Of a stretch of 64,000 bases of DNA, positions 14,030 to 23,511 are shown piece after piece. Each line of letters begins with the position of its first letter. Within the stretch, counting starts at the first letter, position 1. Under the pieces are notes generated by a model. The model made no database searches. It was not told where the DNA came from and worked only from the letters and a program-made list of their open reading frames with translations. The DNA is taken from assembly GCF_030247185.1 (NCBI RefSeq), contig NC_080571.1:253863771-253927770 (forward strand). The letters run 5' to 3'. The position numbers and the translations under genes were made by a program. Source of the stretch: Malaya genurostris (lineage: Eukaryota; Arthropoda; Insecta; Diptera; Culicidae).

Positions 14030-15620
14030 GTGAGTATCAGTCCCTTACTTACTTACGAATATAACTGCGTCTGCAGAACAACTGGTTCGATGGAGACACT
14101 TGGTTTTTCAATATTTATGTTGTGCGATATTCTGAATGAAAGTATGGAAAATATTAAACTTAGAAAGTTTACGCTGGACTCAGATGACTGCGTTCAGTCA
14201 ACAAGCAACTTGCATTACAAAGTTGCCAGGATTAGTGCAATCACTTCTAAAGGGTAAAGAGTGAACATTTTCCATTGTTAATATTACACTCAAGACTTTG
14301 TAGAATAGTCTTTCTTATCATTTGAATAGAAAACAGTAACAGACTATTCATATGCCATCTACACAAACCAGAGTTTTCAAAGGTTTTCGTAGAAGGGTGA
14401 ATCCCTCTTTGCCGCTTGGAATGACTCTTCTTCAGGATATTAGATATTTCAACATAACATTCAAGCTGAAGTGAATAAAGATTCATAGTTCCTGAACGCG
14501 GTCTCGTGTTCTTCCAAAATTGCAAGGGAGAAATAAGTTTTTACTCACTTCACTGCACAGATAAAAAAAAAAGCACGTGGGTAATGTCGGAGACACAACT
14601 GGATAACGTGAATACGAATAAAACTGCTATGTTTCTTCCACACTACCGAATATCGATAATTGTACGTACTTGTTGATTGATTGTTTTCGATGCTTCACTA
14701 GCAGAATTTTAACCAAGATGAATAGAATAGAAGCACAAAATTACGGAGTTGTGTTCGAGACATGACCGATTTCGATGACATTAAAAATGCAATCTTCAAT
14801 CTAATTCATAAATTGTTACTAATTTGAAAAATACACAACAATTCTTTTTTTTTTCATCGTTTAGGATTACTAATTTAAGGTTAGGAATTAATTTGGCATC
14901 CATTCCACACACTTACCCACATTATCAGATCCGAATGGATTCCGAATCAATTCCGAATCGGCGAGAAATTTTCATTCGGAATTTCATGTGGAAATCATAA
15001 TGGATTCTGAATCAATTCCAACTCCAGTGCAACAACCGATTCCGAATGAACCGGTTCGCCTACAACCGGTTGATTCGGAAATCATTCGGAATTGAGTGAG
15101 AAGATGCGGACTGAATTGTCAATTCGTCTTCTTCTTCTTCTTTCCTGATTTTGCACGTTTTCGTGCTGATTTTCAGTTTATTTTTAAACGAAAACATTAT
15201 ATAACTGAATATACAAATTTAAATCTTCATGTTTTTCGGATATACAGAACTAGTAAATAACCAGTTCTTCTTAGAATCCCAACATAAACTATTGAAATTC
15301 GCTGGAAATTAACAAAACGGCCTACCTTAGTCAGCACCATCCATTCCTCTAGCTGGAGTGTAGTGAAATGGCTTAAGTCGCTTAAATTTCACACTAACAC
15401 ATTCATCAAATGAGCGAATATTCAATGACATTTATAATGTCACTGTCAATCAGGTTGATCGAGCAGCCAACTCAGGCGAAAATTCTAGCACTGAACCGAT
15501 CGAGCACTAAAAAATCATGCAGTCGAGTAAGAATTCATTGCTCATTCCGTCATTTCGATAATGTGGGTACTTTTCAAATCCGTACCGAAAATACAAATTA
15601 TATAGCGATTTGAAAGGATA
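14030..15620. other. beat intron, 5' part
   Basis: Non-coding. At 14925-15110 the motif GATTCCGAATCAATTCCGAA and close variants recur four or more times, a small degenerate repeat cluster with an ACCGGTT-type palindrome near 15050-15075. A short (CTT)n tract lies at 15125-15142. I see no exon. Confidence 0.55.
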
Positions 15621-15624
15621 AAGA

Positions 15625-16342
15625 CTGTCCCAGAAAGTATGGACGCAACCAAAAACCGCTTCCATTTCGCAATGGTTCAGAATCTGTCAATTTTAATGGC
15701 TGCGTATTGTTGTTTACACTCTTCTCTAACCACTTGAGCAGTTGTTTATTCGTTTTCATTAGTTTGTTTCGAAATGCGTGGACTTTCAGCAGAACAACGT
15801 CGAAAAATAGTGTACAAATGGAGCACAGAACGCGGACTGTCACTGAGAAAGATAGCAAAAATGGAAAGTGTAAGTGAAAAAACCGTGCGAAATGCAATCA
15901 GAAAGTTCGGTGAGGATAACACCTTTGAGGATAAACCGAAAACGTCGAAAAAAAGGTCCTTCTAACCCTTAGCTGGATATACGTATACTGAAGGCGTTCG
16001 AGCAAAAGAAGGAGGTTTCAGTTCGGGATGTGGCCAAAAAGTGGGCACTTCGAAGTCAAATGTTCTTCGTGCTAAAGAACGTTTGAATCTTCGAACCTAT
16101 AAGAAGCAGAAACAACCAAAACGTAGTCCGAAACAAGAAGCATCGATCAGTCCGAGGGTTCGAAAGCTGTACAATACGATTCTTGTTGGAAATTTGAACT
16201 GCATAATCATGGACGACGAAACCTACGTGAAACTCGATTACAAATCCTTGCCGGGACCAGAATATTATACGGTGCGAGAAGGACAAGTGTTAAACCAGTC
16301 CGAGACATCGATTGAAGCCGAAAAAATGGGTAAGAAAGCTAT
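15625..16342 (+). pseudogene. ITmD37E element, 5' half (split by LINE)
   Basis: The left end carries a mariner-like terminus near 15628-15650 (ACTGTCCCAGAAAGTATGG). The transposase starts at the ATG at 15774: MRGLSAEQRRKIVYKWSTER and LSLRKIAKMESVSEKTVRNA form a helix-turn-helix DNA-binding domain. A stop at 15963-15965 and a frameshift follow, then VGTSKSNVLRAKERLNLRTY and the first catalytic Asp in CIIMDDETYVKLDY. The reading frame is cut at 16342, where an I-clade LINE has inserted. The rest of the gene resumes at 22517. The stop and frameshift show that the copy was probably dead before or independent of the LINE insertion. Confidence 0.8.
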
Positions 16343-16998
16343 TTTTTTTTTTTTTTATTCAATAATATAACTATTTTTTTTAGGCACACTGCTTTAGCTC
16401 TAAGGTGCCAAGGACTTTTTCTAATTTTATTAACGACTAACTTAAAACTAGGATAGTATGATTGGATAATGTTGTATTGGGGTCGCAGTGGTCGACTTTG
16501 GCAGATCCAACCTTCAGCTAGCGATCGGCACCGGCCGGTGGGTGGAATATATCATGAGTCTTCCAGATGACGTTGGCCGCATCCCTCGGTCTGTGTGGGT
16601 CCGCGGGAAACACCCCCAGGCTACGAATACCCGGCGGGTGGCCCGCATGACTAGAGCGACCTTCCGTGGGCGATGATGGTGATGTAAATATAACGAAAAA
16701 ATATAGAGAAGTAAATATTGCGGAAAACGAAGTAAAATGGGGATATGGGAACGAAATGACTAAGAACGACAGAGATCTAATTAGTTGACATCGAGATGGA
16801 GAAGAGACGGGGAGGGGGGAAGCGAAAAGGTTAGTGACAGCAAAAAGATCTTGTTAGTTCCGATGAAGATGGTGGACAGATGAGGAATCGGGATAATCGG
16901 CGGAAGTTAGTGTCGAGCCTGCAGGTGAAAATAATTCTTAGCCACAGTTGAAATAACGTCGATAAATAGGAGGAACTTTCTAAGCAAGATGTAACAGA

Positions 16999-19900
16999 TT
17001 ACACTTGTATATTAATGTGTTTGAGGAACTGGTATATCAGAAGCATATATGAACTATCCCGACTCGCCAACACATCCCGAACCGGAACCTCAGTCGGTCT
17101 ACCTCGGGCCCTGAGGGATTCCAATAGCTCCGATCTGGCGTCGCGATACTCTACGCACGACCACACGACATGCTCGATGTCCTGATAACCGTCGCCACAG
17201 GTGCAGAGCCCGTTCTCCACGATCCCGATACGCCGGAGATGTGCGTTGAATGTATAGTGATTTGACATGAGTCGTGACATAACGCGAATGAAATCACGAC
17301 TCACGTTCATCCCCTTGAACCAAGGTTTCGTCGATACCTTAGGGATAATGGAGTGTAGCCATCGTCCCAGTTCGTCATTCGTCCATGAAGTTTGCCAACT
17401 TTCGAGAGTTTTCTGACGAGAAATACTGAAAAATTCATTGAAGCAGATTGGTCTTTCATAAATGTCACCTTGTAATGCGCCCACCTTAGCCAATGAGTCT
17501 GCCTTTTCATTGCCCGGAATGGAACAATGCGAAGGGACCCAGACTAACGATATTGAATAAGACCGTTCAGATAAAGTTCGCAAGTGTTCCCGTATTTTCC
17601 CCAGGAAATATGGGGGATACTTTCCTGGCTTCATTGCCCGGAGAGCTTCTATTGAACTGAGACTGTCCGTGACAATGACGTAATGGTCTTTGGGCAATGT
17701 TTCAATGATCTCGAGGGTGTACTGAATAGCAGCTAATTCTGCGACGTAAACTGAAGCCGGATCACTGAGTTTGTAAGAAGCGGTGATGTTTTGATTGAAG
17801 ATGCCGAAGCCTGTGGACCTGTCGATGTTTGATCCATCAGTGTAAAACACCTTTTCACAGTTGACTGTTCTAAATTTATTATAAAATATATTAGGGGCCA
17901 CTCGAGGGCGTACGTGTTCCGGAATTCCACGAATCTCTTCTCTCATGGATGTGTCGAAAAACACAGTAGAATCAGAAGTATCCAAGAAATGAGCACGGTT
18001 GGGAGCAAACGAAGAAGGATTAATATTCTGAGCCATGTAATCAAAATACAAGGACATAAAACGGGTTTGAGAATTAAGCTCAACTAACCTTTCGAAGTTT
18101 TCAATCACCAGAGGATTCAAAATGTCGCATCGAATGAGCAAACGATATGAGAGATCCCAGAACCGGTTTTTCAACGGTAAGACGCCCGTCAACACTTCAA
18201 GACTCATCGTATGAGTTGATTGCATGCAACCCAAGGCAATACGCAAACAACGATACTGAATTCTTTCCAGCTTAATGAAATGGGTGTTCGCGGCGGATCG
18301 GAAGCAGAAGCATCCATATTCCATAACGGACAATATCGTTGTTTGGTACAATCTGATCAGGTCTCCTGGGTGGGCACCCCACAAAGTTCCGGTTATTGTA
18401 CGAAGAAAATTGATTCTCTGCTGGCATTTTTGTTTCAGATACCTAATGTGACATCCCCAGGTGCCTTTGGAGTCGAACCAGACCCCGAGATATTTGAATG
18501 TGAAGACCTGAGCTATGTTTTCACCCCCTAGTTGAAGCTGTAGTTGTGCTGGTTCTCGCTTCCTTGAAAATACAACCACCTCAGTTTTCTCCGTAGAGAA
18601 CTCGATACCCATTTGAAGAGCCCATGTGGATAAGTTGGCAAGAGTATCTTGTAACGGCCCTTGCAGATCGCCAGCTTTGGGTCCTATAATGGACACAACG
18701 CTGTCGTCGGCAAGTTGTCTCAGCGTGCAAGATGTGTTGATACATTTATCGATGTCGTTTACGTAAAAATTGTATAAAAGGGGGCTTAAGCATGAGCCCT
18801 GAGGAAGACCCATGTAACTGAATCGTATTGTCGACAAATCACCATGCGCGAAATACATGTATTTTTCGGACAATAGATTGTACAAAAAGTTATTCAAAAT
18901 TGGTGAAAGACCATGCTGATGCAACTTCTCAGATAGGATATTTATAGAAACTGAGTCAAAAGCCCCCTTGATGTCTAGGAAAACTGACGCCATTTGTTCC
19001 TTACGAGCAAATGCCATTTGAATTTCGGTTGAGAGCAACGCAAGACAATCGTTCGTTCCTTTGCCCCTGCGGAAACCAAATTGTGTATCTGAAAGTAAGC
19101 CATTAGTCTCGACCCAATTGTCTAGACGAAACAGAATCATTTTTTCGAACAATTTCCGGATACAGGAAAGCATAGCAATCGGCCGATACGAATTGTGATC
19201 GGAGGCTGGTTTTCCTGGTTTTTGAATGGATATCACTTTCACTTGTCTCCAGTCATGTGGAACAATGTTGTCCTCAAGGAACTTATTGAATAAACTCAGC
19301 AAGCGCCTTTTGGCGGGGTCAGGCAGATTTTTCAACAAATTGAATTTTATTCTGTCTAATCCCGGGGCTTTATTGTTACATGACAAGAGCGCAAGTGAGA
19401 GCTCTACCATCGAAAACGGTGTTTCGTTTGTATTTGGTGTCGCGGCGCGGGTGATCTTCTGTTCCGGAACAGAGTCTGGACATACTTTTTTAGCGAAATC
19501 GAATATCCAGCGGTTAGAATATTCCTCGCTTTCATTCGTTGTGTTATGATTGCGCATTCGTCGGGCTGTGTTCCAAAGAGTGCTCATAGATGTTTCTTTT
19601 GTTAGGCCGTCTACGAACCGACGCCAGTAACCGCGTTTCTTAGCTCTAATCAAGTTCTTAATTTTAACGTCTAACGCCGCGTAATTCCGGTAATTATCAG
19701 GTGTTCCATTTTTTCTGAATATTTTATACGCGGAGGCTCTCTCCGCGTTTAAATTTGTGCACTCTTTGTCCCACCACGGGTTGGGAGGACGGATGTTAGT
19801 TTTTGCGCCGGGTACACGTTTCGTCTGAGCTTGAGTCGCGGTGTCGAGAATCAAGCCAGCCAAAAACGTGTACTCTTCCTCCGGAGGAAGTTGTTGTGTT

Positions 19901-20679
19901 CTTTCAAGTTTCTCAGATATCGCGGTCGCATAGCTATTCCAATCAATATTTCGTGTGAGGTCATAGGAAACATTGATTGTCTTCGATGGTTTTGAGCCGC
20001 TGGTGATTGATATTACGATCGGTAGATGATCGCTACCGTGGGGATCAGGAATTACCTCCCACGTGCAATCCAACCGTAGCGATGTCGAGCAAAGTGATAA
20101 ATCCAGCGCACTTGGTCTTGCTGGTGGTGCAGGAATCCGTGTCATTTCTCCCGTATTCAAGATTGTCATATTGAAGTTGTCGCAGATATCATGGATCATA
20201 GTTGATCTGTTATCGTCGTGAAGACAGCCCCATCCCGTACCGTGTGAGTTAAAGTCTCCTAAAACCAACGTCGGTGCGGGAAGGAGCTCAATGATATCAC
20301 TGAGCCACCGATGCCCAACCGAGGCTCTTGGGGGAATATAGATTGAAGCAATGCAAAGATCCTTGCCTTTGATTGTAACATGACATGCGACAGTTTCAAT
20401 ACCTGATATCGAGGGGAGGTTAATTCGATAAAAAGAATAGCACTTTTTGATCCCCAAAAGTACTCCTCCGTAGGGATCATCTCGATCCAGGCGAATAATG
20501 TTAAAATCGTGGAAGTTTAAGGATATTTCAGAAGTTAGCCAAGTTTCGCACAATGCAAATGCGTCACATTTCAGATTATTTACTAGAAATTTAAGGGAAT
20601 CTATTTTTGGGATAATACTTCTGCAATTCCACTGTAAAACAGTGATTAGATCCGTGACCTCGATGGATGATTTAGCCAT
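16999..20679 (-). CDS. LINE ORF2: endonuclease, reverse transcriptase, RNase H
   Basis: This 1226-aa polyprotein copies the element by target-primed reverse transcription. The N-terminus (about 1-230) is an exonuclease-endonuclease-phosphatase domain with QWNCRS, LCETWL, VLGDFNSHG and GSDHLP. The reverse transcriptase (about 400-720) shows NSYRPIAML, FGFRRGKGT, VFLDIKGAFDS (near residue 566), GLPQGSCLSPLL and the catalytic LADDS (near 660). RNase H (about 945-1075) shows YTDGS, AELAAI, VTDSLSS and GNEKAD, so the D-E-D-D residues are present. A CTC-H-C zinc-finger-like motif (CTCGDGYQDIEHVVWSC) lies near 1158. I chose the ATG at 20679 rather than the upstream TTG at 20691. This ATG overlaps the ORF1 stop in the string ATGGCTAA, so translation probably depends on termination-reinitiation. 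Confidence 0.95.
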   Translation of the reverse strand: MAKSSIEVTDLITVLQWNCRSIIPKIDSLKFLVNNLKCDAFALCETWLTSEISLNFHDFNIIRLDRDDPYGGVLLGIKKCYSFYRINLPSISGIETVACHVTIKGKDLCIASIYIPPRASVGHRWLSDIIELLPAPTLVLGDFNSHGTGWGCLHDDNRSTMIHDICDNFNMTILNTGEMTRIPAPPARPSALDLSLCSTSLRLDCTWEVIPDPHGSDHLPIVISITSGSKPSKTINVSYDLTRNIDWNSYATAISEKLERTQQLPPEEEYTFLAGLILDTATQAQTKRVPGAKTNIRPPNPWWDKECTNLNAERASAYKIFRKNGTPDNYRNYAALDVKIKNLIRAKKRGYWRRFVDGLTKETSMSTLWNTARRMRNHNTTNESEEYSNRWIFDFAKKVCPDSVPEQKITRAATPNTNETPFSMVELSLALLSCNNKAPGLDRIKFNLLKNLPDPAKRRLLSLFNKFLEDNIVPHDWRQVKVISIQKPGKPASDHNSYRPIAMLSCIRKLFEKMILFRLDNWVETNGLLSDTQFGFRRGKGTNDCLALLSTEIQMAFARKEQMASVFLDIKGAFDSVSINILSEKLHQHGLSPILNNFLYNLLSEKYMYFAHGDLSTIRFSYMGLPQGSCLSPLLYNFYVNDIDKCINTSCTLRQLADDSVVSIIGPKAGDLQGPLQDTLANLSTWALQMGIEFSTEKTEVVVFSRKREPAQLQLQLGGENIAQVFTFKYLGVWFDSKGTWGCHIRYLKQKCQQRINFLRTITGTLWGAHPGDLIRLYQTTILSVMEYGCFCFRSAANTHFIKLERIQYRCLRIALGCMQSTHTMSLEVLTGVLPLKNRFWDLSYRLLIRCDILNPLVIENFERLVELNSQTRFMSLYFDYMAQNINPSSFAPNRAHFLDTSDSTVFFDTSMREEIRGIPEHVRPRVAPNIFYNKFRTVNCEKVFYTDGSNIDRSTGFGIFNQNITASYKLSDPASVYVAELAAIQYTLEIIETLPKDHYVIVTDSLSSIEALRAMKPGKYPPYFLGKIREHLRTLSERSYSISLVWVPSHCSIPGNEKADSLAKVGALQGDIYERPICFNEFFSISRQKTLESWQTSWTNDELGRWLHSIIPKVSTKPWFKGMNVSRDFIRVMSRLMSNHYTFNAHLRRIGIVENGLCTCGDGYQDIEHVVWSCVEYRDARSELLESLRARGRPTEVPVRDVLASRDSSYMLLIYQFLKHINIQV

Positions 20680-22018
20680 CGAAGGATACAATCGCTGAGA
20701 GAAGGGGCCAATTTGCAGTCAACTGCTTTAAATATGTTTTTACTGTTGGCATGAAAGCAATTAAAATGCTTTTAAGAGGGTCAGAAATATTAAAAGTTGT
20801 AAAAATCCAGTCCACAACATCAGAGAACTTGATAAGTCCAGCACCTAGTTGGTTCTCTGATAGATTTTCAGGGACGTTTGGGGATTTTGTTGTCCCGGGA
20901 AGTGGTGGGAATTCCATCTCGGAACTGAGTTTTCCGAGACCAGGAGCCTTTTGCTTCGGTGGTTTGTCCCGATTCCCGTTAGCTGTAACTTTTCGAAGCC
21001 CTTCGGAAGACACCTTCGAGCCCTTACTAGGTAGCTTATGAGAGGATTTATTCATTCTTTTCCTACAGCTATGAGGGACCGCCGATGATGGACCTTCCAA
21101 AGGGTCGTCAGAATCGCTCTCGTCAGTTGACAAGCAGGCATATGGGTTCGTTGTCAGTTTAGGAGGGGTGGCACTCTTAAGCATCTCGGCAAAGGAACGC
21201 TTGGAGTGTTCCTTCAGGGAACGCTTCATCCGATCTCCTCGCAGCTTATACGCAGGACATGCCATTAGGTCATGCGGACCCTCCTTGCAGTAGAGACACT
21301 TTTCAGCATCCTTACCGCAAGAGCCATCCGCATGAGCCTCCCCACAGTTAGCACACCGGGGCTTATTGCAGCAATGAGAAGCTGTATGCCCCAATTGTTT
21401 GCAATTGGTACAATTCATTACTCGAGGTACAAAAAGACGAACAGGCAGACGAACCCGGTCCAAGAGGATGTTGTTGGGCAAAGCAGAGCCGGCGAAGGTC
21501 ACACGATAAGAGTCAGATTGGGGATAAGACTTTGTTCCATCCCCGGCGATCGATACTGAATGCAATCGCTTGCAGTCCAGTATCTTGACGTTCTTAAGTG
21601 AGGGGTCCTTAAAACAGCCCTCTCCGTACTTAAGAACGTCCTCGCAAGTCAAACTCGAATCGGTGACCACACCGTCGATTTCTACTTCGCGAGCTGGCAC
21701 GTAGACGCGGTACTCCCGCGTAAAATGGTCATTTTGAACGAGCTCATTTGCCTGCTTTGAGCTGGTGAACAGAACCCTGAGCTTATCTGGTCGTATTTTA
21801 TCAATACTTTTTATAGTATTGTATCGCGAGGACAGATCCCGCGATATTTTCAAAACATTCAATTTTTTTTCTTTAGCCTTGGTCCGGAAATAAACCGAGT
21901 AAGGCCCGGCCGAGAGTGCAAGCCCATCGGGATAACTCTTTATGCGAGACTTATTGCTGCCAACAGAAGTCTCCATCTGATCATCGAGAACGGAGGGGTC
22001 GGGAGTCAAATTTGACAT
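20672..22018 (-). CDS. LINE ORF1: gag-like nucleic-acid-binding protein
   Basis: This 448-aa protein should bind element RNA and form the ribonucleoprotein particle. Three CCHC-type zinc knuckles lie at about residues 203-254: CTNCKQLGHTASHC, CANCGEAHADGSC and CLYCKEGPHDLMAC. The middle one has a slightly shorter C-to-H spacing. The segment before them (about 35-180) is an RRM-like region typical of I and jockey ORF1 proteins. After the knuckles comes a Ser/Lys-rich, probably disordered tail and a C-terminal hydrophobic segment. The ATG at 22018 was chosen because the frame upstream (to 22295) crosses the C-tract of the 5' UTR and shows no family similarity. ORF2 follows in another frame with an 8-nt overlap. 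Confidence 0.93.
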   Translation of the reverse strand: MSNLTPDPSVLDDQMETSVGSNKSRIKSYPDGLALSAGPYSVYFRTKAKEKKLNVLKISRDLSSRYNTIKSIDKIRPDKLRVLFTSSKQANELVQNDHFTREYRVYVPAREVEIDGVVTDSSLTCEDVLKYGEGCFKDPSLKNVKILDCKRLHSVSIAGDGTKSYPQSDSYRVTFAGSALPNNILLDRVRLPVRLFVPRVMNCTNCKQLGHTASHCCNKPRCANCGEAHADGSCGKDAEKCLYCKEGPHDLMACPAYKLRGDRMKRSLKEHSKRSFAEMLKSATPPKLTTNPYACLSTDESDSDDPLEGPSSAVPHSCRKRMNKSSHKLPSKGSKVSSEGLRKVTANGNRDKPPKQKAPGLGKLSSEMEFPPLPGTTKSPNVPENLSENQLGAGLIKFSDVVDWIFTTFNISDPLKSILIAFMPTVKTYLKQLTANWPLLSAIVSFDG

Positions 22019-22516
22019 GTCGCGGAGCTACCTCCGCGCAGAAATAAATGATTCGAAGGGGGGGGGGGGGGGGGGGGGTAATGAACGGTCGAATGAAGAA
22101 GAAAAAAAAATATACAAAATAATAGTACTTAACTTTTAATCCAACGGGGGCCACCAAGGCCAAGCCCTCGTCGATCGGCGTATCGCCGCTTCGAGGGTGT
22201 GCAAAAAACCTCCGAGAGGAAAAAGCACACTCACTTATAATCCGCACAGTATAATCACAATGGCCACTGAAATCTGGCCTTGATCGATCAAACAATCACC
22301 GGCTAACGGTACTGTTTCGATCGTCCGCTCACAACAATGCACTGCTTAAGTGTATAATGTACAAAAAACCTCTCACAGAAAAAAGCACTATTGTCTATTA
22401 CACAATAGCGATATAATCTAGTTTTGATCGTCCGGTCACGTTATCACACACGGCACTGGTTTTTTTCGCAGTAAACACAAAGCACGTCCGTTCGCTCGGA
22501 AGGTTGAAACGCTAGT
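22019..22516 (-). promoter_or_regulatory. LINE 5' UTR with duplicated modules and C-tract
   Basis: The untranslated leader holds two related modules: on the + strand, TGCAAAAAACCTCCGAGAGG with AAAAAGCAC (about 22200-22232), and TACAAAAAACCTCTCACAGA with AAAAAGCAC (about 22360-22390), each followed by TATAAT-containing sequence and a TTGATCG/TTCGATCGTCCG motif. Duplicated modules in a LINE leader often act as internal promoter units. That role is inferred. A run of about 20 G (C on the element strand) lies at 22059-22078, just upstream of ORF1. Confidence 0.55.
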
Positions 22517-22795
22517 GGTAAGAAAGCTATGGTCTGGCAAGCAATTTGTAGCTGCGGTAAGATTTCGGAACCCTTCATCACCACTGCTTCAATGAACAGC
22601 GAAATATACATCAAGGAATGTTTACAAAAACGACCCATGATTCGAAGCCACAAGGGTCCTGTTGTCTTCTGGCCAGGTCTTGCCACTACTCGAAATCAAC
22701 GGTAGAATGGTATACTACCAAAAATGTCACTTTCGTCCCAAAAGACATGAATCCACCAAATTGCCCACAACTTCGACCAATTGAGGAATTTCGGG
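22517..22795 (+). pseudogene. ITmD37E element, 3' half (split by LINE)
   Basis: This is the continuation of the transposase interrupted at 16342. The first 14 bases are the duplicated target. Then come AMVWQAICSCGKISEPFITT, IKECLQKRPMIRSHKGPVVF and, after a small disruption near the second catalytic Asp (WPGLATT in one frame), SCHYSKSTVEWYTTKNVTFV, PKDMNPPNCPQLRPIEEF. The Glu in RPIEEF is the third catalytic residue. Similarity stops near 22795, so the right end and its inverted repeat are missing or unrecognisable. Confidence 0.78.
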
Positions 22796-23126
22796 ACACA
22801 CACAGAGTATATAAAAGTTTTTTTTCCTTGACTTTGAAGATTTGTTTCGAGTCTCCATGGGTAACAGAACCAAAAAACAAAAGTTTTTACTTATATGACG
22901 GACGTATTGAAGCTAATTGATTTGTCCACGTGTTGCATATCACTAAAGATGCCAGTTAACACAATAAATTTAGCTAGCAAAAACAAAAAGATCGCACCAA
23001 TTTTCAAAAATCTGTAAATTCTGCAAACAATATAAATTTCAAAAGTCTGTATAAAAAGTCTTCAGACGAAAAAAAGATTGCAAGTTTGTAGATCGGTTTC
23101 ACTTCATAAATATTCAATCCATCGAT
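22796..23126. other. beat intron, no feature seen
   Basis: AT-rich, non-coding. Nothing recognisable. Confidence 0.5.
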
Positions 23127-23511
23127 TGATGCGTCTTTGACTCATCAGTGCGTAGCAGTTTATGTTGAACTGCTCGCGCGGCCTGACGGCTGACCCTAGG
23201 CAGACGAAAGTCAATGCTATTTGCAAAACACTTTTGCTACTACACCAAAGTGTAATGTATAAACTGATGTCTCGGGACGAAACAAGTTTCGGCTTGCTAA
23301 CCGTACAGATTGTGGTTACTTCGAAGGGGAGAAAAAAAAAATTGAACACAGACCCGTTTTGACTTGATTTTATGTTTTGTCTTTAACTCATCAGTGCGTA
23401 TCAGTTTATGTTGACCAGACGTAAGTGGAGCGGTTTATGTTGAGCCGTCAGGTCGCGCGAACAGTTCAACATAAACGTAAACAGCTACGCATTGATGATC
23501 AAAGACGAAAC
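23127..23511. repeat. Foldback (hairpin) repeat pair
   Basis: The motif GTCTTTGACTCATCAGTGCG plus AGCAGTTTATGTTGA begins at 23131 and recurs at about 23381. At 23470-23511 the same sequence appears inverted (TCAACATAAACGTAAACAGC, then TACGCATTGATGATCAAAGAC). The 23381-23511 unit can therefore fold into a hairpin with arms of about 35 bp. A related end lies at 4561-4610. There is no coding capacity, which is consistent with a MITE. Confidence 0.65.

Larger units (their letters stand above)
16343..22516 (-). mobile_element. Full-length I-clade LINE (non-LTR retrotransposon)
   Basis: A 6.17-kb element lies on the minus strand with 5' UTR (22019-22516), ORF1, ORF2, 3' UTR (16343-16998) and an A-rich 3' tail seen as poly-T at 16342-16356. 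The flanks carry a perfect 14-bp target-site duplication, GGTAAGAAAGCTAT, at 16329-16342 and 22517-22530. Both ORFs are uninterrupted. An apurinic-type endonuclease, reverse transcriptase and RNase H in one ORF2, with a zinc-knuckle ORF1, is the I-group architecture. The perfect duplication and open frames mean the insertion is young and the copy may be active. It lies antisense to the beat gene, inside its largest intron. Confidence 0.93.

Noticed and set aside
20259..20480. Short ORFs inside the LINE in other frames (also 17307-17510, 18220-18531, 19226-19549, 20751-21041)
   Set aside because: Shadows of the intact ORF1 and ORF2 on the minus strand.
21981..22295. Upstream open frame that could extend the LINE ORF1 region
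   Set aside because: It is in another frame from ORF1, crosses the C-tract as poly-Pro, and has no ORF1-like sequence.
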